Assembly: GCA_934658705.1 (NCBI GenBank) | Contig: CAKUHP010000043.1 | Span: 1-7,197 of the forward strand | DNA length: 7,197 nucleotides | From: an uncultured Collinsella sp. | GTDB lineage: Bacteria; Actinomycetota; Coriobacteriia; Coriobacteriales; Coriobacteriaceae | Direction of reading: 5' to 3' | The notes under the pieces: model-generated | Told to the model about the DNA's origin: nothing | Seen by the model: only the letters and a program-made list of their open reading frames with translations | Database searches by the model: none | Part shown: one piece after another, positions 1 to 6,153 of the stretch | Numbering within the stretch: the stretch's first letter is position 1 | Layout: every line of letters starts with the position of its first letter | Made by a program: the position numbers and the translations under genes

Positions 1-882
1 GTGCGCCATCGGGTGATGCCGGTGGTGGCGCAGCGCAACGCAAACGTCTGCAAGACGATTGGTGCCGCCTGCGAAATCCTGGGCGACGAGGACGCGTTTC
101 TGTCTCAGCTTTCGGCACAGGCATTTCGAAGCTGCCTACGCAAGGAGGCGGCAGGTGCGCTGGTCCTCGATGCGCGCCGTCTTGCCGCGGCCGAGGTGGT
201 GATCGCGCGGCGTATTGTGCGGTTGGCGATTAAGCGCATCGACCCCGATGCTCGGCCGGAGATGCGGCATGTGGAGCGTGTGCTCGCCTGTGTTGCCGAG
301 GGCGCGGGTTCGGTCACGCTGCCGGCGGGAATCGATGCACGCGTGGAGTTTGGCATGCTGGCGTTCAAGGCCCCGGCGGCACGTGAGGGTTTAGTCGCCG
401 ACTGGATCTCCGTTCCCGGTCGCCTGTCACTGGGGGCGGGGCGCATGCTGGTAGTAGAGCCGATGGCTGTTGAGCCGGGAAGCGATATCGTGCGCTGCGC
501 TCGCGAGCTTGCGGCCGCCGGAGAGGTGGCCGCTATGGTGGATGCGGCGGCCTTAGGTTTTGCCGACCGCGATAGTGAGCGGATGCTGGCAGGCTCACGC
601 GGGGAGATTCCCGCCGAGGCTCGATTGGCGCGTCTGTGGGTGGATAGCCCCGTGCCGGGGGATGTAATGTGTCCGTTGGGGATGAACGGCCGAAGCAAAA
701 AGGTGTCCGATCTGCTGAACGAGGCGCGCATTCCCGTTTCCGAGCGCTCTGGCGTACCTGTGGTAAGAACAGCTCCGGGGGGATCCGTGGTATGGGTCGC
801 GGGCGTTCGCGCTGACGAGCGTTTTAAATGTACGGCAGCGACGCGCGTGGCGTATCTGCTTCGCGTGGTCGATGCGGAATAG
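1..882 (+). CDS. tilS: tRNA(Ile)-lysidine synthase TilS, C-terminal part (5' end outside window)
   Basis: TilS uses ATP and lysine to convert C34 of the CAU-anticodon tRNA(Ile) to lysidine, so that this tRNA reads AUA and is charged with isoleucine; it acts in the cytoplasm. The frame is open at the first base, so the GTG there is probably an internal valine and the N-terminal ATP-pyrophosphatase domain with its SGGxDS loop lies upstream. Visible residues 1-10 (RHRVMPVV) resemble the R-x-x-V-x-P stretch after the catalytic domain, followed by the helical middle region. The C-terminal TilS domain is clear at about residues 222-290: a PLGMNG..KKVSDLLNEARIP segment, then VWVAGVRADERFK. With 293 residues visible, roughly 150-200 are missing, judged from the family's usual length. 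The C-terminus looks complete and ends at TAG. The order tilS-hpt-ftsH supports the call strongly. Confidence 0.9.
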   Translation: MRHRVMPVVAQRNANVCKTIGAACEILGDEDAFLSQLSAQAFRSCLRKEAAGALVLDARRLAAAEVVIARRIVRLAIKRIDPDARPEMRHVERVLACVAEGAGSVTLPAGIDARVEFGMLAFKAPAAREGLVADWISVPGRLSLGAGRMLVVEPMAVEPGSDIVRCARELAAAGEVAAMVDAAALGFADRDSERMLAGSRGEIPAEARLARLWVDSPVPGDVMCPLGMNGRSKKVSDLLNEARIPVSERSGVPVVRTAPGGSVVWVAGVRADERFKCTAATRVAYLLRVVDAE

Positions 883-933
883 CGCCTTGCGAAAGCTATT
901 CTGTGCGACGTTGACGGTGTTCTCGCGCTGATG

Positions 934-964
934 GCGCACGGGCTGGTAAATATACCCCGTGCGC
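934..964. repeat. GC-rich inverted repeat upstream of hpt
   Basis: The arms GCGCACGGG (934-942) and CCCGTGCGC (956-964) are exact reverse complements. Inside them GGTA (945-948) can pair with TACC (953-956) around an AATA loop, in a fold that uses eight outer pairs. No T-tract follows, so it is not an ordinary intrinsic terminator. The right arm ends where a candidate extended -10 begins (965), so the dyad covers the expected -35 zone. It could be an operator, an RNA hairpin from readthrough of tilS, or a chance dyad in GC-rich DNA. The symmetry is seen directly; any function is inference. Confidence 0.5.
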
Positions 965-973
965 TGCTAGAAT
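965..973 (+). promoter_or_regulatory. Candidate extended -10 promoter for hpt-ftsH
   Basis: TGcTAGAAT is an extended -10 element (TG, one base, then TAGAAT at 968-973, five of six matches to TATAAT). No good -35 lies 16-19 bases upstream, which is tolerated for extended -10 promoters. Transcription would start near 980 and give a 5' leader of about 50 bases before the hpt ATG at 1030. It would allow hpt-ftsH to be expressed apart from tilS. Based on motif reading only. Confidence 0.45.
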
Positions 974-1015
974 GTGTAGTTCGCGTCCATACGGCGGTGT
1001 GTGGGCGATTAGCAC

Positions 1016-1024
1016 AAGAAAGGG
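1016..1024 (+). promoter_or_regulatory. Ribosome binding site that fixes the hpt start
   Basis: AAGAAAGGG is a purine-rich Shine-Dalgarno sequence five bases before the ATG at 1030. It selects this start over the in-frame ATG at 931, which has no such site and would translate through the inverted repeat and candidate promoter. Confidence 0.7.
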
Positions 1025-1029
1025 TTGTC

Positions 1030-1578
1030 ATGGCTTCTCAACATCCGGATATCGAGAAGGTTCTGTTTACGCAGGAGGATATCGACGGTATCGTCTCTCG
1101 TCTGGGCGAGCAGATTACTCGCGATTACGCGGGCAAGGATCTGGTGCTGATTGCGGTCCTGCGCGGTGCCGTGGTCTTTATGGGCGACCTGATGCGCAAG
1201 ATTGAGCTGCCGACCAACATCGATTTCATGGCTGTTTCGAGCTACGGCGACGGCGTGAAGTCCTCCGGAATCGTGCGTATCATTAAGGACCTGGATATCG
1301 ACATCCGCGGTCGCGACGTGTTGATCGTCGAGGACATTCTGGACTCGGGCCTGACGCTCAAGTATCTGATGAAGAACCTCGAGAGCCGCAAGCCCGCTTC
1401 GCTGGAGGTTGCCGCCTTCCTGTGGAAGGACGTTGAGGACCGTACCTCGGCCGTCACGCCCAAGTATGTTGGAACCCATTGCCCCGATGCCTTTGTGGTG
1501 GGCTACGGCCTCGACTATGCCGAGCGCTATCGTAACCTTCCGTATCTGGGCATTTTGAAACCGGAGGTTTATTCGTAA
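1030..1578 (+). CDS. hpt: Hypoxanthine (guanine) phosphoribosyltransferase
   Basis: This cytoplasmic purine-salvage enzyme transfers the phosphoribosyl group of PRPP to hypoxanthine, and usually guanine, giving IMP or GMP. The protein has 182 residues, the normal length for bacterial Hpt. LLRG-type residues 44-46 (LRG) form the pyrophosphate loop, SSYGDG at 70-75 is the mobile loop, and VLIVEDILDSGLTL at 97-110 is the PRPP-binding motif with the acidic pair E101-D102. K133 and the VGYGLDYAERYRNLPYLG region (157-174) form the purine-binding side. The start at 1030 is chosen for its Shine-Dalgarno and for the match of the N-terminus to known Hpt lengths; a longer in-frame reading from 931 adds 33 residues that do not resemble the family. 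It sits 147 bases after tilS and one base before ftsH, so co-transcription with ftsH is very likely. Confidence 0.96.
   Translation: MASQHPDIEKVLFTQEDIDGIVSRLGEQITRDYAGKDLVLIAVLRGAVVFMGDLMRKIELPTNIDFMAVSSYGDGVKSSGIVRIIKDLDIDIRGRDVLIVEDILDSGLTLKYLMKNLESRKPASLEVAAFLWKDVEDRTSAVTPKYVGTHCPDAFVVGYGLDYAERYRNLPYLGILKPEVYS
1563..1567 (+). promoter_or_regulatory. ftsH ribosome binding site inside the hpt coding end
   Basis: GGAGG lies within the last codons of hpt, 12 bases before the ftsH ATG at 1580, which is slightly long spacing. With the hpt stop (1576-1578) one base before that ATG, ribosomes finishing hpt probably feed translation of ftsH (inference). Confidence 0.6.
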
Positions 1579-1579
1579 G

Positions 1580-3727
1580 ATGCCCGACGACCGTAACGAT
1601 AACAATTCCCAGACTCCCCGGGAGCCTAAGATCCCGGGGATGCCCGGAGGCAAGAAGCCCACGCGTACGGGCTGGCTGTATTTTATTTTGGCTTGCGCGC
1701 TTCTGGGCTACGCCTTCTTTAACATGGGCTCCGGCTTTGCCAATTCCAGCAATACCGTAAAGCTCGCGACGAGCGAGATGGTCAACGCTATTAAGCAGGA
1801 TCGCGTCGACGATTTGACGTATACGGTGGTGGACGGCAGTGTGACCGGCCATTACTGGAAGGCGAGCAAGGACAAGGGCGATACGAGCGAGCTCAAGAGC
1901 TTCTCCTCGACCTATGTCGGCTCCGATTCGCTTGCCGAGCTTATGGCGGAGCACCCCGATACCAAGTACATCGTCAACACCAATGACCCCGATTTTTGGG
2001 GCGACCTGGCGATGAGCGTGCTTCCGACGATCGCCCTGATCGCCATCATGTTCTATTTTATGCGCCAGATGATGGGCGCCAACAACAGGAACATGCAGTT
2101 TGGCAAGACCAACGCCAAGACCAACGAAGCCACGCGCCCCAAGGTCAAGTTTGAGGACGTTGCCGGCGTGGACGAGGCAGTCGAGGAACTCGAGGAGATC
2201 CGTGACTTCTTGAGCGACCCGGATCGCTACCGCAAGCTGGGCGCCAAGATTCCGCGCGGCGTGTTGCTGGTTGGCCCTCCGGGCACCGGTAAGACGCTGC
2301 TGGCCAAGGCCGTTGCCGGCGAGGCGGGCGTGCCGTTCTTTAGCATTTCGGGTTCCGACTTTGTCGAGATGTTTGTGGGCGTCGGCGCCAGCCGCGTGCG
2401 CGACCTCTTTAAGGAGGCCAAGTCCCAGGCCCCGTCGATCATCTTTATCGATGAGATCGATGCCGTGGGACGTCAGCGCGGAGCCGGCTTGGGCGGCGGC
2501 CACGACGAGCGCGAGCAGACGCTCAACCAGCTGCTGGTCGAGATGGACGGTTTTGAGGAGAGCGAGTCGGTCATCCTGATCGCCGCTACCAACCGTCCTG
2601 ACATTCTGGACCCGGCACTGCTGCGTCCCGGCCGTTTTGACCGCCAGGTGACGGTCGACCGTCCGGATGTGAAGGGCCGCGAGCAGATTTTGCGCGTGCA
2701 TGCCGAGAACAAGCCGATGGACGAGGACGTTAAGTTTGAGAAGCTCGCCCAGATGACCGTTGGCTTTACCGGCGCCGATCTGGCAAACCTGCTCAACGAA
2801 TCTGCGCTGTTGGCTGCCCGCCGTCATCGTTCCGTGATCTCGATGGACGAGGTCGAGGAATCGATGGAGCGCGTCATTGCCGGACCGCAGCGCAAGGGTC
2901 GCGTGATGACCGAGGCCGAGCGCACCACGATTGCCTACCACGAGAGCGGTCACGCCCTGGTTGGTCACATCCTGGAGCACTCCGATCCGGTCCACAAGAT
3001 CTCGATCGTCAGTCGCGGCCAGGCACTGGGCTATACGCTGCAGCTACCGCAGGAGGATCACTTCCTCAAGACTAAGAACGAGATGCTCGATGAGCTCGCC
3101 GTGTTCTTGGGCGGTCGCGTTGCCGAGGAGCTTATGTGCGACGACATCACGTCGGGCGCGAGCAACGACCTGGAGCGCGCGACCAAGATGGCGCGCGAGA
3201 TGGTTACGCGCCTGGGCATGAGCGAGGAGCTGGGCACCCAGGTCTTTGGCGAGGCGCAGCATCAGGTGTTCCTCGGTCGCGACTATGCCGATCATCAGGA
3301 TTACTCCGAGGAGACGGCGCGTCGCATCGATATCGAGGTCCAGCGCATCATGCGCGAGGCCCATCGTCGTGCGGTCGAGATTCTGGATGCCCGTCGCGAT
3401 CAGCTCGATCTGATGGCTAGGGTGCTGCTTGAGCGTGAGACCGTCGAGGGCGATGCCGTGAACGCCCTGCTCGACAACGAGTGGGATGCCTACCTTGAGC
3501 GCGAGGGCGATATCCTGGCGGCCAAGGAGGAGCGCAACGCCAAGGCGGCCGGTATACCGACCAAGAAGCGTGCGCCTCGCATGAGCGAGGAGGAGCTTGC
3601 GGCCGACGCCGCAGCTTTTGCGCAGGCGGCCATGCAGGAGGATGCCGAAGTTGCATCCGGGGCTGTCGGAGATGCCGAGAGCGATGACGAAAAGAACGCC
3701 GACGGCAACACTGACGTCGACGAGTAG
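1580..3727 (+). CDS. ftsH: ATP-dependent zinc metalloprotease FtsH
   Basis: FtsH is a hexameric membrane-anchored protease that pulls in and degrades misassembled membrane proteins and selected cytoplasmic regulators. The 715-residue protein shows the full architecture. A proline- and lysine-rich cytoplasmic start precedes TM1 (about 31-48); a short extracytoplasmic domain runs to about 143; TM2 spans about 144-163. The AAA+ module follows, with Walker A GPPGTGKT (232-239), pore motif FVGVG (265-269), Walker B IIFIDE (287-292) and the second region of homology with arginine fingers R349 and R352. The peptidase domain has the zinc motif HESGH (454-458) and the likely third ligand D530 in SGASND. 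All key residues are present. The tail after about 660 is low-complexity, alanine-rich and strongly acidic (ends TDVDE), a lineage-variable part. It lies one base after hpt and is followed by a strong terminator, so it is the last gene of the unit. Confidence 0.98.
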   Translation: MPDDRNDNNSQTPREPKIPGMPGGKKPTRTGWLYFILACALLGYAFFNMGSGFANSSNTVKLATSEMVNAIKQDRVDDLTYTVVDGSVTGHYWKASKDKGDTSELKSFSSTYVGSDSLAELMAEHPDTKYIVNTNDPDFWGDLAMSVLPTIALIAIMFYFMRQMMGANNRNMQFGKTNAKTNEATRPKVKFEDVAGVDEAVEELEEIRDFLSDPDRYRKLGAKIPRGVLLVGPPGTGKTLLAKAVAGEAGVPFFSISGSDFVEMFVGVGASRVRDLFKEAKSQAPSIIFIDEIDAVGRQRGAGLGGGHDEREQTLNQLLVEMDGFEESESVILIAATNRPDILDPALLRPGRFDRQVTVDRPDVKGREQILRVHAENKPMDEDVKFEKLAQMTVGFTGADLANLLNESALLAARRHRSVISMDEVEESMERVIAGPQRKGRVMTEAERTTIAYHESGHALVGHILEHSDPVHKISIVSRGQALGYTLQLPQEDHFLKTKNEMLDELAVFLGGRVAEELMCDDITSGASNDLERATKMAREMVTRLGMSEELGTQVFGEAQHQVFLGRDYADHQDYSEETARRIDIEVQRIMREAHRRAVEILDARRDQLDLMARVLLERETVEGDAVNALLDNEWDAYLEREGDILAAKEERNAKAAGIPTKKRAPRMSEEELAADAAAFAQAAMQEDAEVASGAVGDAESDDEKNADGNTDVDE

Positions 3728-3738
3728 TTTTTGCTATG

Positions 3739-3778
3739 AAAGCCTCCGTGGGGAAACCCGCGGGGGCTTTTTGCTTTT
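3739..3778 (+). terminator. Intrinsic terminator after ftsH
   Basis: A 14-pair stem (3739-3752 with 3757-3770, two G-T wobbles, no mismatch) closes a GAAA tetraloop at 3753-3756. It is followed by TTTTTGCTTTT (3768-3778). It begins 11 bases after the ftsH stop and should end the tilS-hpt-ftsH transcript. Confidence 0.93.
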
Positions 3779-3797
3779 GGGCGATATGGGGCCGTCT

Positions 3798-3857
3798 GTT
3801 GATTGGGGACAGACTTAAATGAGCGTTTTCACGCATTTAAGTCTGTCCCCAATCAAC
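3798..3857. repeat. 60-base foldback palindrome, possible dispersed repetitive element
   Basis: Arms 3798-3820 and 3835-3857 are perfect 23-base reverse complements; the left arm begins GTTGATTGGGGACAGAC. The centre continues the fold: GCGT (3823-3826) pairs with ACGC (3831-3834) around a TTTC loop, leaving only a GA bulge (3821-3822). The whole unit is thus a 27-pair hairpin. No T-run follows either arm on either strand, and a good terminator already lies 20 bases upstream, so it is not needed to end ftsH. The arm core GGGGACAGACTT resembles palindromic repeats I associate with REP/MITE-like elements moved by Y1 (IS200-like) transposases; that link is from memory. No transposase and no clear target duplication are visible here. 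Confidence 0.85.
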
Positions 3858-3887
3858 ATTGCTGCGGCACTTTGCCCGACTAAAGCG

Positions 3888-3893
3888 TACAAT
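3888..3893 (+). promoter_or_regulatory. Candidate -10 element for the aminotransferase gene
   Basis: TACAAT matches TATAAT at five of six positions and lies 24 bases before the ATG at 3918. No convincing -35 sits at 16-19 bases upstream; TTGCTG (3859-3864) is 23 bases away. The same nine bases GCGTACAAT also occur before the gene at 5268. A promoter is needed here because a strong terminator isolates the gene from ftsH, but the exact site is uncertain. Confidence 0.4.
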
Positions 3894-3905
3894 AGCGCCT
3901 ATGCG

Positions 3906-3912
3906 AAAGGGG
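3906..3912 (+). promoter_or_regulatory. Ribosome binding site that fixes the aminotransferase start
   Basis: AAAGGGG stands five bases before the ATG at 3918. It supports that start rather than the in-frame ATG at 3819, which lies inside the palindrome and has no ribosome binding site. Confidence 0.7.
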
Positions 3913-3917
3913 AACAG

Positions 3918-5108
3918 ATGATCAACGAAACTATGTATGCGCGCGGTGCGGAAAGCTCCATCATCCGCGAGATTTTTAGCTACGGCCTTGAGCGCAAGGC
4001 GCAGATCGGCGCGGAGAACGTGTTCGATTTCTCGCTGGGTAACCCGAGCGTTCCTGCTCCCGCCGCCGTGGCCGAGTCCATTAAGAAGGCACTTGAGCTG
4101 CCGAGCGACCAGCTGCACGGCTACACGCCTGCACCGGGTCTGCCGCAGTGCCGTTCCGCCGTGGCCGAGTCGCTCAACCGCCGTTTTGGCACGAGTTATG
4201 AGGGCAAAGACGTCTTTATGACGGTGGGTGCGGCGGCTTCGCTCACCTGCACGCTCAACGCCATCACCAATCCGGGCGATGAGGTTATCGTCATTGCTCC
4301 GTATTTTCCGGAGTACCGCGTCTGGATCGAGAAGGCCGGTTGCACGTGCGTCGAGGCGCTTGCCAACGAGGATACATTCCAGCTGAGCGTGGGCAACGTT
4401 CTTAAGGCTATTACCGACAAGACGGCGGCGGTCATTATCGACTCGCCCAACAACCCGACCGGCGCCGTGTATACGCGCGATACCTTGACGCGTCTGGCTA
4501 ATGTCTTGCGAGAGGTCAACGCCAAGCGTGATCCCGAGAATCCGATCATGCTGATCTCGGATGAGCCGTACCGCGAGATCGTCTATGGTGCCGAGGTGCC
4601 TTGGGTGCCCTCGATCTACGAACACACCATCGTGTGCTACTCGTATTCCAAGTCGCTTTCGCTTCCGGGTGAGCGTGTGGGCTGGATTTTGGTCCCCAAT
4701 ACGAATCCGCAGGCCGCCCGCTTGATGCCCGCCGTTGCCGGCGCTGCCCGTACGCTGGGCTTTGTGTGCACGCCGGCGCTCTTCCAGCGCGTGATCATCG
4801 ACTGCATCGATGAGCCGAGCGATGTCGAGGCCTATGCGCGCAATCGTAGAGCACTTACCGATGCACTGGCGGAGTACGGCTACACGTATGTTGAGCCTGA
4901 TGGTGCGTTCTACCTGTGGGTCAAGGCGCTGGAGCCCGATGCGAACGCCTTCTGCGAGCGTGCGAAAAAGTACGAACTGCTCGCGGTGCCCTCGGATAGC
5001 TTTGGTATGACGGGCTGGTTCCGCTTGGGCTACTGTGTGAGTCACGAGACGATCGTAAACTCGTTGCCCGCCTGGAAGCAACTGGCCGACGAGTATCGTC
5101 CAAAGTAA
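3918..5108 (+). CDS. PLP-dependent aminotransferase, class I/II (aspartate aminotransferase-like)
   Basis: This is a fold-type I, pyridoxal-phosphate enzyme that should transfer an amino group between an amino acid and a 2-oxo acid in the cytoplasm; the substrate cannot be read from sequence. The 396-residue protein has the usual family length. It shows FDFSLGNPSVP (37-46) near the N-terminus, the cofactor-stacking tyrosine Y129 in APYFPEY, the SPNNPTG motif (176-182), D215 and Y218 in ISDEPYRE, the Schiff-base lysine K245 in SYSKSLS, and the substrate-carboxylate arginine R369 in WFRLGY. The opening IIREIF..G...KA..GAENVFDFSLGNP resembles a subgroup usually annotated as aspartate aminotransferase. 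An N-terminal extension from 3819 would translate palindrome sequence and is rejected. The gene appears to be its own transcription unit, between the ftsH terminator and the promoter of the next gene. Confidence 0.93.
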   Translation: MINETMYARGAESSIIREIFSYGLERKAQIGAENVFDFSLGNPSVPAPAAVAESIKKALELPSDQLHGYTPAPGLPQCRSAVAESLNRRFGTSYEGKDVFMTVGAAASLTCTLNAITNPGDEVIVIAPYFPEYRVWIEKAGCTCVEALANEDTFQLSVGNVLKAITDKTAAVIIDSPNNPTGAVYTRDTLTRLANVLREVNAKRDPENPIMLISDEPYREIVYGAEVPWVPSIYEHTIVCYSYSKSLSLPGERVGWILVPNTNPQAARLMPAVAGAARTLGFVCTPALFQRVIIDCIDEPSDVEAYARNRRALTDALAEYGYTYVEPDGAFYLWVKALEPDANAFCERAKKYELLAVPSDSFGMTGWFRLGYCVSHETIVNSLPAWKQLADEYRPK

Positions 5109-5136
5109 AGCGCTCTGCCTACAATGTTTTACGTGA

Positions 5137-5167
5137 AACGGGGTTTGGTGTTAAGCCGGACCCCGTT
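5137..5167 (+). other. Hairpin after the aminotransferase gene, possible weak terminator
   Basis: The arms 5137-5149 (AACGGGGTTTGGT) and 5155-5167 (GCCGGACCCCGTT) pair over 13 positions, three of them G-T, around a GTTAA loop. It begins 28 bases after the stop codon, where a terminator is expected, but the 3' side reads GTCATGG rather than a T-run. It may be a poor terminator, a 3' end stabiliser, or a chance fold. Confidence 0.5.
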
Positions 5168-5200
5168 GTCATGGACGTTGTGTCATTGGGATGGAGTGGT

Positions 5201-5230
5201 TTTACGACTGTCGAAGGCTATGCGTACAAT
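5201..5230 (+). promoter_or_regulatory. Candidate sigma-70-type promoter for the PHP gene
   Basis: TTTACG (5201-5206, four of six matches to TTGACA) is followed after 18 bases by TACAAT (5225-5230, five of six matches to TATAAT). Transcription would start near 5237, giving a leader of about 30 bases that carries the ribosome binding site AAGGAG (5257-5262). It is the most complete promoter in the window, though read by eye only. Confidence 0.55.
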
Positions 5231-5267
5231 GAATATACGCGACGGCCATACTGGATAAGGAGACCTG

Positions 5268-6089
5268 ATGCCCTACCTGCTTTCTTGTGATATCCATACT
5301 CATACGATGTTCTCTGCGCATGCGTATTCGACCATTGAGCAGAACATATATTGGGCGGCTGAGCGTGGCCTTCAGGTGCTCGGTTCCGCCGACCATCTGA
5401 GTGCGATGGTTACACCTTGCCCCGATGACCTGCGCAGTTTCCAGTTCTTTATCAACCAGGATATCTGGCCGCGCATTTGGAGCGGCGTGCTGTTGCTCCG
5501 CGGCGCCGAGGCCGATATCGTTTCGCTGGACGGCAGCTTGTTTGGCGAAGACATTCCCGTTTCGCTCGATATCGCCGGCGATTCGTACAGTCGCCAGCAT
5601 TCGCTGTTCGAATTGGTGACGCGCAATTTGGATTATTTGGTGGCAAGTGTGCATAATCCGCAGTTTGCCGAGGGCGCGACGCTTGCCCAGACGACCGAGA
5701 TGTACATCAATGCCCTGGAGCACCCCAAGGTGTTCATGCTGGGCCATGCGGGCCGTTCGGGCGTGCCCTTTGATATCGACGAGGTGCTGCTGGCGGCCAA
5801 GGCCAGGCATAAGATTATCGAGATCAATAACCACAGCCTTGAGCACGGCGACGATGCGGAACATTGGGGCGTGTGCCGTAAGATCGCCGAGCGTTGCGCC
5901 GAGCTCGGCGTGGGCATTGGCGTTTCGACCGATGCGCACATCGGCATGGCCATCGGCAAGCTCGACCATGCCCGCAAGATGCTCGATGAGATTCACTTCC
6001 CGCTGGATTTGATTGTGACGCGCGATCGCGACACGCTGCTGCGCGAGATGGCTGCGGCCGGCGTGTGCGACCTTCGCAAACGCATGTAA
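5268..6089 (+). CDS. PHP-domain metallophosphatase/hydrolase, YcdX type
   Basis: The 273-residue protein is a single PHP domain, a distorted TIM barrel that binds several metal ions and hydrolyses phosphate esters. Metal-ligand motifs appear in order: D8-x-H10-x-H12 (CDIHTHT), D42-H43 (SADH), E81 (RGAEADI), H129 (SVHN), H160 (LGHAGR) and D222-x-H224 (STDAHIG). The SAHAYST segment (16-22) after the first motif is typical of the E. coli YcdX group, which carries a trinuclear zinc site. There is no polymerase, helix-hairpin-helix or histidinol-phosphatase context, and no signal peptide or membrane segment. The start has AAGGAG five bases upstream and places the first motif close to the N-terminus, as expected. 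The natural substrate is not known to me; histidinol-phosphate or nucleotide phosphatase activity would be a guess. It has its own candidate promoter and a strong terminator. Confidence 0.92.
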   Translation: MPYLLSCDIHTHTMFSAHAYSTIEQNIYWAAERGLQVLGSADHLSAMVTPCPDDLRSFQFFINQDIWPRIWSGVLLLRGAEADIVSLDGSLFGEDIPVSLDIAGDSYSRQHSLFELVTRNLDYLVASVHNPQFAEGATLAQTTEMYINALEHPKVFMLGHAGRSGVPFDIDEVLLAAKARHKIIEINNHSLEHGDDAEHWGVCRKIAERCAELGVGIGVSTDAHIGMAIGKLDHARKMLDEIHFPLDLIVTRDRDTLLREMAAAGVCDLRKRM

Positions 6090-6109
6090 CGAGAGGCCAA
6101 TGTGTAATG

Positions 6110-6143
6110 AAAAAGGGGCGGTCCAGACGGGCCGCCCCTTTTT
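6110..6143. terminator. Bidirectional intrinsic terminator between convergent genes
   Basis: A perfect 15-pair stem (6110-6124 with 6129-6143, one T-G wobble) closes an AGAC loop. It starts AAAAAGGGGCGG and ends CCGCCCCTTTTT, so each strand has a U-run after the GC-rich stem. It lies 20 bases after the PHP gene stop and 10 bases from the stop of the minus-strand gene, so it can end transcription from both sides. Confidence 0.94.
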
Positions 6144-6153
6144 ATGCCGGTAG

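Noticed and set aside
931..1029. Upstream in-frame ATG for hpt
   Set aside because: The extra residues do not resemble Hpt, and the stretch contains the dyad and candidate promoter; the ATG at 1030 has a good ribosome binding site.
105..1031. 308-codon minus-strand open frame opposite tilS
   Set aside because: Arg/Ser/Thr-rich translation typical of an antisense shadow; the plus strand carries the TilS C-terminal domain.
1454..2995. 513-codon open frame on the minus strand opposite ftsH
   Set aside because: It lies antisense to the conserved hpt end and FtsH AAA+ coding region; GC-rich codon bias leaves long open antisense frames. The translation is low in recognisable motifs.
3798..3857. 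The palindrome as a second ftsH terminator
   Set aside because: Neither strand has a T-run after the stem, and a complete intrinsic terminator lies just upstream.
3819..3917. Upstream in-frame ATG for the aminotransferase
   Set aside because: It lies in the palindrome, lacks a ribosome binding site and adds 33 residues unlike the family; the ATG at 3918 has a good site.
3837..5081. 414-codon minus-strand open frame opposite the aminotransferase
   Set aside because: Shadow of the aminotransferase codons; the real frame has all PLP-enzyme residues.
5171..5290. 39-codon frame before and overlapping the PHP gene
   Set aside because: No ribosome binding site, no recognisable sequence, and it overlaps the PHP start and its promoter.
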